DNA of 64,000 nucleotides from Empedobacter brevis NBRC 14943 = ATCC 43319 (GCF_000382425.1 NZ_KB908291.1:186001-250000); one strand, 5' to 3'. Positions 9,129-18,265 are shown, counted from the first letter of the stretch. The notes: generated by a model from the sequence alone, not told the origin. Made by a program: numbers and translations.

Positions 9129-9935
9129 TTAATAATCTAAACTTTTTTCAATTAATTGAATATCTTTTCCAAAGAATTTTTTTGCAACTTTTATAATATT
9201 GTCTGTATTGACAGATATAAAAAAAGTGTATTGCGGATTTGCATCTTTAGAGGCCAGTTTACCTTCTTTAGCCAATTGGTAGATAACTTGATTCACAACA
9301 ATTAAAGGAGAATTGACAATATCTACTTTGCCCTCAAATAGTTGATTGATTTCCTTTTCGAGATGTGTATAATGTGTACATCCTAAAATAATTGAATCAA
9401 TTCCTTCTAATTTTTTGTTCAATAAATACGTTTCTAAAACGGCTTTCGAAATGATTGAATTTGTAAAACCTTCTTCAATAACAGGAACCAAAAGCGGTGT
9501 CGCCATTTCGACAACATGAATATGTTTATTTCTACGGCGAATGGCTTTTTTATAAGCACTCGAATTAACCGTTGCTTTGGTTGCTATTATACCAATTTTT
9601 TCACGTAATTCAAACGAAACTTTTTCTGCAACAGGAGAAATGACATCAATAACAGGAATGTCTTTCCCTGCAGCTTCTCTAATCTCTTTCAACGAATTAG
9701 CAGTTGCAGAATTGCAAGCAACCAGAATTGCTTTGCAGTTATTTTCTTTCAAAAAATGTGTAATGCTTACCGAAAATTGTGTAATTTCTTCTTTCGATTT
9801 TTCTCCGTAAGGTAAATTTTGAGTATCACCAAAATAGATTAAACTTTCAGTTGGAAGCAGACGTTTTATTTCTTTAGCAAACATCAAACCGCCAACACCA
9901 GAGTCAAAAACACCAATTGGTCTGTTATCATTCAT
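9129..9935 (-). CDS. murI: Glutamate racemase
   Basis: A 268-residue Asp/Glu racemase. Both catalytic cysteines are in place, in V-A-C-N-S-A-T-A and L-G-C-T-H-Y, and the N-terminus has the family I-G-V-F-D-S-G-V-G-G-L motif. MurI supplies D-glutamate for peptidoglycan precursors in the cytosol. It starts 17 bp after the hemW stop, so the two probably share a transcript, although their functions are unrelated. Confidence 0.95.
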   Translation of the reverse strand: MNDNRPIGVFDSGVGGLMFAKEIKRLLPTESLIYFGDTQNLPYGEKSKEEITQFSVSITHFLKENNCKAILVACNSATANSLKEIREAAGKDIPVIDVISPVAEKVSFELREKIGIIATKATVNSSAYKKAIRRRNKHIHVVEMATPLLVPVIEEGFTNSIISKAVLETYLLNKKLEGIDSIILGCTHYTHLEKEINQLFEGKVDIVNSPLIVVNQVIYQLAKEGKLASKDANPQYTFFISVNTDNIIKVAKKFFGKDIQLIEKSLDY

Positions 9936-9952
9936 ATCACAAATTTAACAAA

Positions 9953-11080
9953 TTAATCGACGTAAAATAATCTTGAAGCAATTCCGTCTGCGAAAAATTT
10001 TGCTTCAGGTTTCAAAATAATTTTATTTTTTCGTTTTTCAATAAGGTTTTCATTTAATAAATGATTGATTTCTAAGTAAAACGAATCAATTAATGGTTGA
10101 GAAAATTCGGAATTTATTCGATTTAAATCTATTCCATAAATTGTTCTTAAACCTATCATTATCATCTCATTAAATTGCTCTACTTCATTTAATAGTTCAA
10201 TTTCTTGCGGTAAACTATTTTGTTGAATAGATTGTATGTATTTCGAATTATTTGCAATATTCCAAGCGCGAGATTTTCCATTGTAAGAATGAGCAGATGG
10301 ACCAATTCCTAAATAAGGAATTCCTTTCCAATAATTGGAATTATGAAGTGAAAAATAATTTTGTTTCCCAAAATTTGAAATTTCATATTGGATAAAATGA
10401 TTCGCTGTTAATGTATCCACCAAAAGTTGAAACTGCTCACTTTGACGTTCTTCATCAATTGGTTTTGTCATCCCTTTTTTGATCTGATGATCTAAAGCTG
10501 TTTTTTCTTCGACTGTTAAAGCATAAGAAGAAATGTGTGGAATATTTAAATCAATGGCTTTTTGAAGGTTTTTGATCCACATTTCATTTGTTGTCGTTGT
10601 AGAACCGTAAATTAAATCAATGGTAATATTTTCGAATCCGAAATCTTGTACCATTTTGATTGAGCTTTCAGCTTCTTTTGCATTATGAGCTCTGTTCATT
10701 AAACGTAAATCTTCTTCAAAAAAAGATTGAATTCCAATGGAAAACCGGTTTATAGGAGTAGATTTTAAGAAATGTAGTTTTTCTTGATCTAAATCATCGG
10801 GATTTGCTTCAAGTGTAACCTCTCTTAAATGCTGTGTTGAATAATATTTCTCTATGGTTTCAAAAATACTTTCCAATTCACTTTTAGATAGGATAGAAGG
10901 TGTTCCACCTCCAAAATATAAGGTTTCAAGAGGCTGAGAAATTTCATCTTTTCTCATCTCAAGCTCTTTATTAATAGCTTCTACCAGTTTTGATTTGGAG
11001 TGAAGATTTGTCGAAAAGTGAAAATCACAATAACTACATTTTTGTTTGCAGTAAGGGATATGAATATAAATTCCTACCAA
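9953..11080 (-). CDS. hemW: Radical SAM heme chaperone HemW (HemN-like)
   Basis: A 375-residue radical SAM protein. The iron-sulfur motif C-x-x-x-C-x-x-C begins at residue 11 (P-Y-C-K-Q-K-C-S-Y-C-D-F). The domain order is the radical SAM barrel (about 1-240) followed by the HemN C-terminal domain (about 290-370). The length and absence of the long HemN N-terminal extension fit HemW, which binds heme and delivers it to apoproteins, not the true coproporphyrinogen III dehydrogenase. Annotation as coproporphyrinogen oxidase would be a common error. It probably heads an operon with murI. Confidence 0.88.
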   Translation of the reverse strand: MVGIYIHIPYCKQKCSYCDFHFSTNLHSKSKLVEAINKELEMRKDEISQPLETLYFGGGTPSILSKSELESIFETIEKYYSTQHLREVTLEANPDDLDQEKLHFLKSTPINRFSIGIQSFFEEDLRLMNRAHNAKEAESSIKMVQDFGFENITIDLIYGSTTTTNEMWIKNLQKAIDLNIPHISSYALTVEEKTALDHQIKKGMTKPIDEERQSEQFQLLVDTLTANHFIQYEISNFGKQNYFSLHNSNYWKGIPYLGIGPSAHSYNGKSRAWNIANNSKYIQSIQQNSLPQEIELLNEVEQFNEMIMIGLRTIYGIDLNRINSEFSQPLIDSFYLEINHLLNENLIEKRKNKIILKPEAKFFADGIASRLFYVD

Positions 11081-11167
11081 AATTTTTAATTATAAGGCAA
11101 AATTAGGCGGAATAACTAATCTAAAAAAATTGAATTTTAAAAAAATAAAAATTAATAGAAGATCGTA

Positions 11168-11197
11168 TTGGATTTGTAAATAATTCTTATATCTTTA
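11168..11197 (+). promoter_or_regulatory. Predicted promoter of the cold-shock gene
   Basis: TTG at 11168-11170 and TATCTTTA at 11190-11197, 19 bp apart; the -7 element deviates from consensus only in its last base. The ATG is 18 bp downstream. Confidence 0.5.
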
Positions 11198-11215
11198 TAT
11201 CGAAAATAAAATACT

Positions 11216-11407
11216 ATGAATAAAGGAACTGTAAAATTCTTTAATGAAGAAAAAGGATACGGATTTATTAAAGAAGATGAAACAGGAAAAGAGTACTTCG
11301 TACACGTTTCTGGTTTGACAGACAAAGTAGCTCAAAATGATAAAGTATCATTTGACTTAGAACAAGGAAAAAAAGGCATTAATGCCGTTAATGTGAAAGT
11401 AATCTAA
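11216..11407 (+). CDS. Cold-shock domain protein
   Basis: A 63-residue single cold-shock domain. The RNA-binding motifs are recognisable: RNP1 as K-G-Y-G-F-I-K at residues 13-19 and RNP2 as Y-F-V-H-V-S around residue 27. Such proteins bind single-stranded RNA and act as RNA chaperones. Small size and a single domain match CspA-type proteins. It has its own promoter and a strong terminator, so it is probably monocistronic and highly expressed. Confidence 0.92.
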   Translation: MNKGTVKFFNEEKGYGFIKEDETGKEYFVHVSGLTDKVAQNDKVSFDLEQGKKGINAVNVKVI

Positions 11408-11436
11408 TTAATATATTATCTCAACATATTTCTTGT

Positions 11437-11463
11437 AAGCGACCAAATTCGGTCGCTTTTTTT
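11437..11463. terminator. Terminator of the cold-shock gene
   Basis: Arms AAGCGACC and GGTCGCTT with loop AAATTC, then T7. The hairpin ends next to the stop of the convergent 420-residue gene and may serve both. Confidence 0.85.
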
Positions 11464-12724
11464 AATTGTAATATTCGTATAAATAATCAATTACCCGGTC
11501 TTTATGCGATGCATCTTTTGGTTTATAGACGATTCTAATAATTCGATTATTTTCATCAAAATGATAATGAGTATCTGCTTCATAACCCGTTTCGATGTAT
11601 AATTTATCATTTATTCTTTTGATTTCTCCGTTGATATCATCTCTAATTTTTACTTTAATTGGGAAAAATTGTTTTTCAGAATTAAAATTGTAAATACGAT
11701 CGTTCATATGATCATTTTCAATAAAACTATAAGTCGTATTGTTTAGAAAAGTTTGGTTGACTGTAAAATAATATTTTTCTTGATCATAGAAGTAATCCTC
11801 AGAAATAAGAAATAGATTCTTATTTAATTTGTAGGTTTTTATAGAATAAGAATCGTATACATATAAGGTATCGTCTTGGTAAAAAACAGGCGATTCGGTG
11901 TGGTAATCATTGGTCGATTTTCCGATGATATTTCTTATCAAATCTTTTTCATATTCAAAAACAGATTCATAGCGGTAGTTTTTATCATTTAAATCATCAA
12001 AAACGACTTTGGTTGGTCGGCCTTTTTCATCAAAAAGGATTTCTTTTAACCGGTCATTATCAATATCAAAATTTGTTTTGTAAGTCACCCGTTTTACATT
12101 TTTGAAATTAAGGTTAAAGAAAATACTTTCTTCCTGTAAGTGATATAAAATTTGTGTAATGACATTCTGAACAAAACGATTTGAAACCGGAAGAGAATTT
12201 TCTGTTGGGGTATCGATAAAATCAGTTGTAAAAGAGGCTAGCTTTTGATTAAACTCTTCAATGTAAGATGACCGAACATCTAGATTTAATATATCCGAAA
12301 AATACGCTGAAGATTGAAGGATATGCTCATAAATAATTGGTTTTTCTTCAAATTTACCACTCCAGTAAATCACTTTCTGCGGAGAGTCTTCATACGAATA
12401 TTTGAGAACAGTTTTAAATCGGTTCAAAAACTTAATTTCTGTTGTTTGGGTTATACAATCAACATGTATATTAAAATTATTCTTCAACTCTTCCTGCTCT
12501 CTTTTTGCAAGAAAATCATCATTTGGAATTGAGGCTTGAATATTTAGGACAATAAAAACAGGGCGTCCTGCTTTGTATGTATATCCTTTATTGGTCAATT
12601 TATCAGTTTGCTCTTTTTTGTTAATCGTTTCATAAAAAACAACATTGTTGTTATCCTCAATTTTTTTTTGCGCAAAAGAAACGGAAACATAAATGGTGAA
12701 AAGTAAGGTTGTAATTTTTTTCAT
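11462..12724 (-). CDS. Exported protein of unknown function
   Basis: A 420-residue protein that I do not recognise. A signal peptide ends at residue 18-19 (S-V-S-F-A before Q-K-K), so it is periplasmic or outer-membrane associated. The middle and C-terminal parts (about 220-420) contain several short stretches of the type N-F-D-x-D-N-D and D-E-K-G-R-P-T, and R-N-I-I-G-K-S, resembling loose YD-type beta-strand repeats, but they do not match a family I can name with confidence. It is preceded by the membrane protein at 12743, 18 bp away, and probably forms a two-gene unit with it. Confidence 0.6.
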   Translation of the reverse strand: MKKITTLLFTIYVSVSFAQKKIEDNNNVVFYETINKKEQTDKLTNKGYTYKAGRPVFIVLNIQASIPNDDFLAKREQEELKNNFNIHVDCITQTTEIKFLNRFKTVLKYSYEDSPQKVIYWSGKFEEKPIIYEHILQSSAYFSDILNLDVRSSYIEEFNQKLASFTTDFIDTPTENSLPVSNRFVQNVITQILYHLQEESIFFNLNFKNVKRVTYKTNFDIDNDRLKEILFDEKGRPTKVVFDDLNDKNYRYESVFEYEKDLIRNIIGKSTNDYHTESPVFYQDDTLYVYDSYSIKTYKLNKNLFLISEDYFYDQEKYYFTVNQTFLNNTTYSFIENDHMNDRIYNFNSEKQFFPIKVKIRDDINGEIKRINDKLYIETGYEADTHYHFDENNRIIRIVYKPKDASHKDRVIDYLYEYYN

Positions 12725-12742
12725 AGTACTTTTAAAATCGGT

Positions 12743-13282
12743 TTACTCAAATTCTTTTGTTTCATAAAACTGAGCATCATTAAGTAAACTATTGACAAAA
12801 TGATACAATCTTCCCAATTGAAATTTCGCTAAATGATGTCCAAACAAACTTGCCGAATAGGTACCTAATGCTAATAATAGCGCAAATGGAATACTCCAAA
12901 CCCATGAACTTTCTCCTTGTACAATGTATTCAGAAATTGCATAACAGCCTAGTGTTAAAATAACCGCTCCACTCAATCCATACAGAAAAGCAAAGAATGT
13001 CCAGATACTTGGCTTAGGCCCAATAATTCCTCTTACAACTAAATAATCCGGATGATCTTCATCTTCTTCAATACGAATTTGTAACTGCGGATGCCAATAT
13101 TTGTCTTTGTCTTTTCGAACACGAATCATAGCCACTTCTTCATTTGCATATCCGCCATATTCATGCGAATTATCGATCAAATGCTTTTTAATCAAATCAA
13201 TAAACTCTTGTTTTGACAGGAGAGTGTAAACCTTGAAACGAGGTCGGCTTAGAAGAGATTTAATTGGAACTTTTTGGCTCAT
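12743..13282 (-). CDS. Two-helix membrane protein of unknown function
   Basis: A 179-residue protein. Residues 1-90 are a soluble, charged region with a strand-rich segment (Q-L-Q-I-R-I-E-E-D); residues about 93-115 and 127-147 are hydrophobic helices; a short soluble tail follows. I do not recognise the family. It is transcribed away from the alkyltransferase-like gene (41 bp between the starts) and lies 18 bp before the exported 420-residue protein in the same direction, suggesting the two work together. Confidence 0.6.
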   Translation of the reverse strand: MSQKVPIKSLLSRPRFKVYTLLSKQEFIDLIKKHLIDNSHEYGGYANEEVAMIRVRKDKDKYWHPQLQIRIEEDEDHPDYLVVRGIIGPKPSIWTFFAFLYGLSGAVILTLGCYAISEYIVQGESSWVWSIPFALLLALGTYSASLFGHHLAKFQLGRLYHFVNSLLNDAQFYETKEFE

Positions 13283-13323
13283 ATTCTATAACTTTCTTTA
13301 AATTTACAATAAATGTTTAGATT

Positions 13324-13656
13324 ATGACAAAAATCATTTCTGATACCTATCAGAAGATCTACGATATTGTTCGGGAAATTCCGGAAGGTAGAGTTTCTAC
13401 TTATGGATTAATCGCAAAATATATAGGAGAAAAATTTTCTGCTCGCGTTGTAGGTTATGCTATGAATCATGCACATAGTCAAGAAGATATTCCTGCACAT
13501 CGAGTGGTTAATAGAAACGGTTTGTTGACAGGGAAACATCATTTTAATCCATCTAGTTTGATGCAGCAATTATTAGAAAATGAAGGAGTGGAAGTAAAGG
13601 ATGACAAAGTGGTAAACTTTAAGAAAATTGTCTGGGATCCGAACGAATCTCATTAA
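13324..13656 (+). CDS. Alkyltransferase-like (ATL) DNA-damage recognition protein
   Basis: A 110-residue protein with the DNA-binding fold of O6-methylguanine-DNA methyltransferase. The P-E-G-R-V-S-T-Y-G start of the domain is present near residue 19 and the R-V-V-G-Y-A-M recognition helix near residue 40. The active site that reads P-C-H-R in true methyltransferases reads P-A-H-R here, so the alkyl-accepting cysteine is replaced by alanine. That defines the ATL group, which binds alkylated guanine and hands it to nucleotide excision repair. It is a single gene divergent from the membrane protein at 12743. Confidence 0.87.
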   Translation: MTKIISDTYQKIYDIVREIPEGRVSTYGLIAKYIGEKFSARVVGYAMNHAHSQEDIPAHRVVNRNGLLTGKHHFNPSSLMQQLLENEGVEVKDDKVVNFKKIVWDPNESH

Positions 13657-13713
13657 AAACTGTAACGAAATCTACTTTCTTCTTACTAATTTTACAAATC
13701 AAATGATATAGAA

Positions 13714-14646
13714 ATGGAATTTTTATTACAAGCCGAAGGTTTAACACGAAAATATAAAGATAAAGTTGCACTGAATAATTTTAGTATCAACATTCCTCAA
13801 GGTTCAATTTACGGGCTTTTAGGACCTAATGGTGCAGGAAAAACAACATTTATCCGTATTGTGAACCAAATTACAGCTCCTGACAGTGGTACGATTTTAC
13901 TAAATGGAGAACCTTTGACAAAAAAATCAATTGGCCAGGTTGGTTATATGCCGGAAGAAAGAGGTTTATACAAAAATATGAAAGTTGGCGAACAAGCACT
14001 TTATTTCGCTAAACTGAAAGGGCTTTCTTCTGCTGAAGCAAAAAAACGGACCGAATATTGGTTTGAAAAGCTTGGAATGATGTCTTGGTGGAACAAGAAA
14101 TTGAGCGAATTGTCGAAAGGTATGGGACAAAAAGTTCAGTTTGTCATTACTGTTATTCATAATCCTTCTTTGTTGATTTTTGATGAGCCTTTTAGTGGTT
14201 TTGATCCTGTAAATGCGCAAATAATTGCCAATGAAATTTTGGAATTGCGAGAAAAGGGAACAACAATTATTTTTTCTACACACCGAATGGAATCAGTTGA
14301 AGAAATGTGTGATCATGTCGCATTGATAAATCAAGCCAATAAAGTGTTAGACGGAACAATAGAAGAAGTAAGAAATCAATTCAAAACAGGTAAATTTTCT
14401 ATTCAATTGGATGAAATTCCTGCCGATAATCTTCAGATTTTGACAAATGAATTTGAAATTTCTGATGTTAGAAATTTTAATCAAAGAACCGAATTTAATC
14501 TATTATACAATAAGGATACTCCAACCAATGATATTTTACAGAAATTAATGCGAGTTGGTCAAGTTCATCAGTTTAGAGAGGTTATTCCGTCAATGAATGA
14601 TGTGTTCTTAGAAGCTGTTAAACAAAGTTCAATACCTAATTTTTAA
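13714..14646 (+). CDS. ABC transporter ATP-binding protein, NatA type
   Basis: A 310-residue ABC ATPase. Walker A is G-P-N-G-A-G-K-T-T near residue 37, the signature is L-S-K-G-M-G-Q-K near residue 132, Walker B with catalytic glutamate is L-L-I-F-D-E-P near residue 152, and the switch histidine is in F-S-T-H-R near residue 189. An extra C-terminal domain of about 90 residues follows, as in NatA/CcmA-like export ATPases. It forms an operon with the permease 9 bp downstream. Sodium or drug export is suggested by family only. Confidence 0.9.
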   Translation: MEFLLQAEGLTRKYKDKVALNNFSINIPQGSIYGLLGPNGAGKTTFIRIVNQITAPDSGTILLNGEPLTKKSIGQVGYMPEERGLYKNMKVGEQALYFAKLKGLSSAEAKKRTEYWFEKLGMMSWWNKKLSELSKGMGQKVQFVITVIHNPSLLIFDEPFSGFDPVNAQIIANEILELREKGTTIIFSTHRMESVEEMCDHVALINQANKVLDGTIEEVRNQFKTGKFSIQLDEIPADNLQILTNEFEISDVRNFNQRTEFNLLYNKDTPTNDILQKLMRVGQVHQFREVIPSMNDVFLEAVKQSSIPNF

Positions 14647-14655
14647 GCGAATTAA

Positions 14656-15975
14656 ATGAAAAATATATTTTTAGTTGCCCAAAGAGAGTTTTTCTCTCAA
14701 GTAAAAAATAAAGCATTTATTGTCATGACTTTTCTTTCTCCTTTGTTGATTGTCGGAGCGGGAGCGGTGATTTTTTTCCTGAGTTCGGCAAATAATTCTG
14801 AAGTGAAAAATATTGCAATTGTGGATGAGAGTTCAGAGTTCGTGACATCGTTTAAGTCTAGTAAACAAATGATGTTTAGTATTTATACACCTCAAGAATT
14901 AAAATCAATTAAGGATACATTAAAAGGAAGCGAATACCTGAATGCGATTCTTCATATTCCAAAAAATACAGACGGAAAGTATGAAAATATTGAGAAAAAT
15001 ACAGAATTAATTACCAATGGAAATCTTGGAATTACAGACCGTGAGAAACTTTCGAGAATTATTAGTGATAAAATAGAGAAAGAAAAACAAACGAAATCAG
15101 GGATTGATAAAACAGCGTTAGAAGCATCCAAATCTCGAGTAAATCTGAATGTATTTAATGTTTCGGATGGAAAAGAAGATAAAGGAATGGAACTTAAAAT
15201 AGCGTTGTCAATGTTCTTAACGTACATCATTTTTATGTTTGTAATGATATATGGTGTGAAAGTAATGCGCTCTGTTGTTGAAGAAAAAAATAACCGTGTT
15301 GTTGAGATTATTATCTCTTCTGTAAAACCATTCGAGTTGATGATGGGGAAAATTTTAGGAACAACAATGGTTGCAGTAACGCAATTTGCGATTTGGATTG
15401 CAATGACAATGGGATTATTGATTTTGTTTCCTGTAATTGCAGCATCAAGAATGGATATGTCTCAACAAATGATGAATCAAGCTCAAATGGCTGAATCTAA
15501 TCCGGATATGATGCAAAAAGTAACCGAGATCAGTGAAGTTTTATTGACATTCAATTACCCTCTTATTATTTTTGTATTTGTAGCCTATTTCATTTTAGGA
15601 TATTTATTCTACAGTTCTGTTTTTGCTGCAATTGGATCAGCAGTAGATAACGATACAGATACACAGCAATTTACTTATTTTCCTTTGGTTCCAATGATGA
15701 TTGGTCTTTATGGAAGTATGACAACGTTTGAAAATCCTGATGGACCAGTTGCTTTTTGGTTATCAATGATTCCATTAACATCACCCATCTCTATGATAAC
15801 GAGAGTGCCGTTCGATGTTCCGGTATGGCAGCTGGCATTGTCTCTGTTTCTACTTTTAATCAGCACAATTTTTATGGTATATATTGCAGGAAAAATATAT
15901 CGAATAGGAATTTTGATTTATGGTAAAAAACCAACAGTAAAAGAAATGATTAAATGGATTAGTTATAAAAATTAA
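14656..15975 (+). CDS. ABC transporter permease, NatB/ABC-2 type
   Basis: A 439-residue permease with one N-terminal membrane helix (about 20-42), a large extracytoplasmic domain (about 45-175), and five C-terminal helices from about 180 to 425. The E-E-K-N-N-R-V-V-E-I-I-I-S-S motif after the second helix is characteristic of the NatB/ABC-2 family. It pairs with the ATPase encoded 9 bp upstream. A perfect 13-bp hairpin terminator follows directly. Confidence 0.88.
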   Translation: MKNIFLVAQREFFSQVKNKAFIVMTFLSPLLIVGAGAVIFFLSSANNSEVKNIAIVDESSEFVTSFKSSKQMMFSIYTPQELKSIKDTLKGSEYLNAILHIPKNTDGKYENIEKNTELITNGNLGITDREKLSRIISDKIEKEKQTKSGIDKTALEASKSRVNLNVFNVSDGKEDKGMELKIALSMFLTYIIFMFVMIYGVKVMRSVVEEKNNRVVEIIISSVKPFELMMGKILGTTMVAVTQFAIWIAMTMGLLILFPVIAASRMDMSQQMMNQAQMAESNPDMMQKVTEISEVLLTFNYPLIIFVFVAYFILGYLFYSSVFAAIGSAVDNDTDTQQFTYFPLVPMMIGLYGSMTTFENPDGPVAFWLSMIPLTSPISMITRVPFDVPVWQLALSLFLLLISTIFMVYIAGKIYRIGILIYGKKPTVKEMIKWISYKN

Positions 15976-15980
15976 AGACA

Positions 15981-16010
15981 AAAAAACGAATGAGAGATCA
16001 TTCGTTTTTT
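15981..16010 (+). terminator. Intrinsic terminator of the NatAB operon
   Basis: A 13-bp perfect stem (15981-15993 with 15998-16010), tetraloop GAGA, and a T-run. An upstream ATG for peptidase E at 15990 falls inside this hairpin, arguing against that start. Confidence 0.88.
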
Positions 16011-16024
16011 TGTGATTTTAAACT

Positions 16025-16032
16025 TACTTTTG
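16025..16032 (+). promoter_or_regulatory. Predicted -7 element of pepE
   Basis: TACTTTTG fits TAnnTTTG and lies 17 bp upstream of the chosen ATG at 16050 and downstream of the ATG at 15990. Confidence 0.5.
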
Positions 16033-16049
16033 ATGTAAAATATGACAAT

Positions 16050-16772
16050 ATGATTAATTCGAATGATAGACTATTAGTGATTAGTACAAGTACAATTCAC
16101 GGTTATAGTTTTTTAGAATATATAAAAGACGAAATCAAAGAATTTATAAATTCTGATGAGATTGTCTTTGTGCCTTATGCACGACCTTCAGGAATTTCAT
16201 ATAATGACTATACACAGCATGTACAAGATGCCTTACAAGATGTTGGAATTTCAGTGAAGGGATTACATACTTTTGAGAATAAAAAAGAAGCAATTCTACA
16301 TGCAAAAGCTATTTTTATTGGAGGTGGAAATACATTCTTATTACTTAAAACTTTGTATGAACAAGGTTTAGTAGAAGAATTGAGAAAGGCTGTACACCAT
16401 GGAGTTCCATATATTGGAACAAGTGCAGGAAGTAATTTAACAGGTTTAACGATTGGAACGACGAATGATATGCCTATCGTTTATCCACCAAGTTTTGACG
16501 CTTTACAATTTTTGCCTTTTAATATCAATCCACATTATTTAGATCCTGATCCTGATTCAACTCATAAAGGAGAGACAAGAGAAACCCGAATCAATGAGTT
16601 TCATCAATTCAATCATCAAGCTGTGATTGGTCTAAGAGAAGGAAGTTGGTTAAGAGTGGAAAATGGAGTAGTGGAATTGAAAGGAGAATTATCGGCCCGA
16701 GTTTTCAGAAGAAATGAAGCCCCGTTAGAAGTTAGTTCCGGAATTTTGAAAGAAGATCTTTACAGTTTATAA
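16050..16772 (+). CDS. pepE: Dipeptidase E (peptidase S51)
   Basis: A 240-residue class I glutamine-amidotransferase-like peptidase. The serine nucleophile S125 sits in G-T-S-A-G-S-N and the oxyanion loop G-G-G-N-T is at 91-95, both diagnostic of family S51, which cleaves Asp-X dipeptides in the cytosol. A longer ORF could start at 15990, but that start lies in the preceding terminator, and the -7 element at 16025 lies between the two, so I use 16050. The C-terminus is complete and a strong hairpin follows. Confidence 0.9.
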   Translation: MINSNDRLLVISTSTIHGYSFLEYIKDEIKEFINSDEIVFVPYARPSGISYNDYTQHVQDALQDVGISVKGLHTFENKKEAILHAKAIFIGGGNTFLLLKTLYEQGLVEELRKAVHHGVPYIGTSAGSNLTGLTIGTTNDMPIVYPPSFDALQFLPFNINPHYLDPDPDSTHKGETRETRINEFHQFNHQAVIGLREGSWLRVENGVVELKGELSARVFRRNEAPLEVSSGILKEDLYSL

Positions 16773-16801
16773 AAAAATCCTCACCATTGGTGAGGATTTT
16801 T
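16773..16801. terminator. Bidirectional terminator between pepE and the DUF4241 gene
   Basis: Perfect 13-bp arms (16773-16785, 16789-16801) with A-tract and T-tract flanks and loop ATT, between convergent genes. Confidence 0.87.
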
Positions 16802-16823
16802 AGTTTTATTAGATTGAAATTGA

Positions 16824-17579
16824 TTACAACCATTCATCATCATCTTCCGAATCTTCTAATTCGGCATCGATGAATTGAATGTAAAATGCTACAATTTCTC
16901 CTTTTTCATTGTATCCGAAATAAGCAGGGTAGATTCCTTCTCCAAATCCGGCTTGAAAAATTGGTGATTTGAATTCTGTGTTTGGAATAGTCCAATTGAT
17001 CCAATCTCCCTCTTCTGATTGATATTTTGGATTATTTTTTGCATTTTCTACAAATAAAGCATTGAAGTAATCGTCATATAAATTAACATCAGCTTTGCTT
17101 TCAAAATCATCAATGAATTTGACAAAAGATTCTTTTGCTTCAGCATCTACAATAGTTGCTAAACCACTTTCAATAGAAAAACCAAAATATTCCCCTTCTT
17201 GTAATTCCTCAATTAACTCGATTCCTTTCATTGCCTCTTCATAACGAATAGGTGTTTCGCCAGTAAATGCAACTTTGATACATCCGATCAAGTTTTCAAC
17301 TTCACCGTCATCTTCAAATTTTACAATGCTTGCGGTTACAGGAAAATTACCTTTTGGTGTTTCAAGAAAGTAAGGGTCTTTGTCCATAGATAAATATTCT
17401 CCCAAAGGATCATTCACAAAGATTTTTCCTGAAGGCAAAGAAACTTCTCCCATTTCAATTTGGTCAATCTCAACACCACCAATTTCTTTCTCAGTAAAAT
17501 ATTTTTCTAAATCGTTAGGAGCTAATGTAAACTCACGTTTAGATTCCCATGTTTTTAACCATTCTGCTGTTGGTTGCAT
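16824..17579 (-). CDS. DUF4241 domain protein
   Basis: A 251-residue acidic cytosolic protein. The pattern resembles DUF4241: a central G-N-F-P-V-T-A-S-I segment near residue 76, F-S-I-E-S-G-L-A-T near 131, and a C-terminal F-G-E-G-I-Y-P-A-Y-F-G region followed by strands. The tail is strongly acidic (D-S-E-D-D-D-E). The function of DUF4241 is not established; some members occur near toxin-immunity loci, but nothing of that kind is visible next to this one. No partner gene is close on the same strand. Confidence 0.65.
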   Translation of the reverse strand: MQPTAEWLKTWESKREFTLAPNDLEKYFTEKEIGGVEIDQIEMGEVSLPSGKIFVNDPLGEYLSMDKDPYFLETPKGNFPVTASIVKFEDDGEVENLIGCIKVAFTGETPIRYEEAMKGIELIEELQEGEYFGFSIESGLATIVDAEAKESFVKFIDDFESKADVNLYDDYFNALFVENAKNNPKYQSEEGDWINWTIPNTEFKSPIFQAGFGEGIYPAYFGYNEKGEIVAFYIQFIDAELEDSEDDDEWL

Positions 17580-17659
17580 ATCTTATTGTTTTAAAGTGCT
17601 ACAAAATTACATTAAATAATGATAGCGTGTTAACTTTTGTATGTTAGTGATAGATTAAA

Positions 17660-18265
17660 TTATTTCAATTTCTTTTTCAATTCGTTCTTGTCGATGTCAT
17701 ATTCCAGATGCAAAATCGAAATCAAATCTTCCTGAGAAAGTAAATTGTTTTTGTAATAATGAATTAAAATAGATTCAATCTTTGAAAACTCATGCAATGA
17801 ATTTTGTTTAAAATGAGCTTCAATGAATTGATTATCTTTTGTTTTTAATGTGATCAAATTGCTGATACCATGCGATCCGTTCGGGTTTTCAAATTCTCCA
17901 AACTCTTTCACAGCCTTCCCCTGATAATCTTTGTTCTCAATAATAATTGAATATAAATTTTTGATGGGATAAAATTGATCTTTCACTGAAATCCCATCAT
18001 TTGTAAACGTTAATTTTCCGGCAAAATTTCCTTTTAGTTCAGAAGAAGGTTTCTTAAAATAACCATTTAAATAAGCGACAACAGTTGCTAAAACACCAAT
18101 AAAAATGTAATAATAAGTTTGATTTTTGAAGATGTTTAATTCCAGGAAAACAAAACTTATAACAGTAACAGCAACAAAAGATAAGATGACTTTTATAATT
18201 TTCTTTTTATCTTTTTTAGGCTTTTCGGGTACAAAAATGTCAAAACTATAACTATCCATGTGCAA
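17660..18265 (-). CDS. Small membrane protein of unknown function, coupled to a Crp/Fnr regulator gene
   Basis: A 201-residue protein with a lysine-rich cytosolic start, two hydrophobic helices (about 24-44 and 50-68), and a soluble C-terminal domain of about 125 residues that looks like a small beta-rich (PH-like) fold; the family is not recognised. Its first codons overlap the last 14 bases of the Crp/Fnr-type gene upstream (8 bases if the second methionine is used), so translation is probably coupled. This suggests a target or partner of that regulator. Confidence 0.6.
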   Translation of the reverse strand: MHMDSYSFDIFVPEKPKKDKKKIIKVILSFVAVTVISFVFLELNIFKNQTYYYIFIGVLATVVAYLNGYFKKPSSELKGNFAGKLTFTNDGISVKDQFYPIKNLYSIIIENKDYQGKAVKEFGEFENPNGSHGISNLITLKTKDNQFIEAHFKQNSLHEFSKIESILIHYYKNNLLSQEDLISILHLEYDIDKNELKKKLK

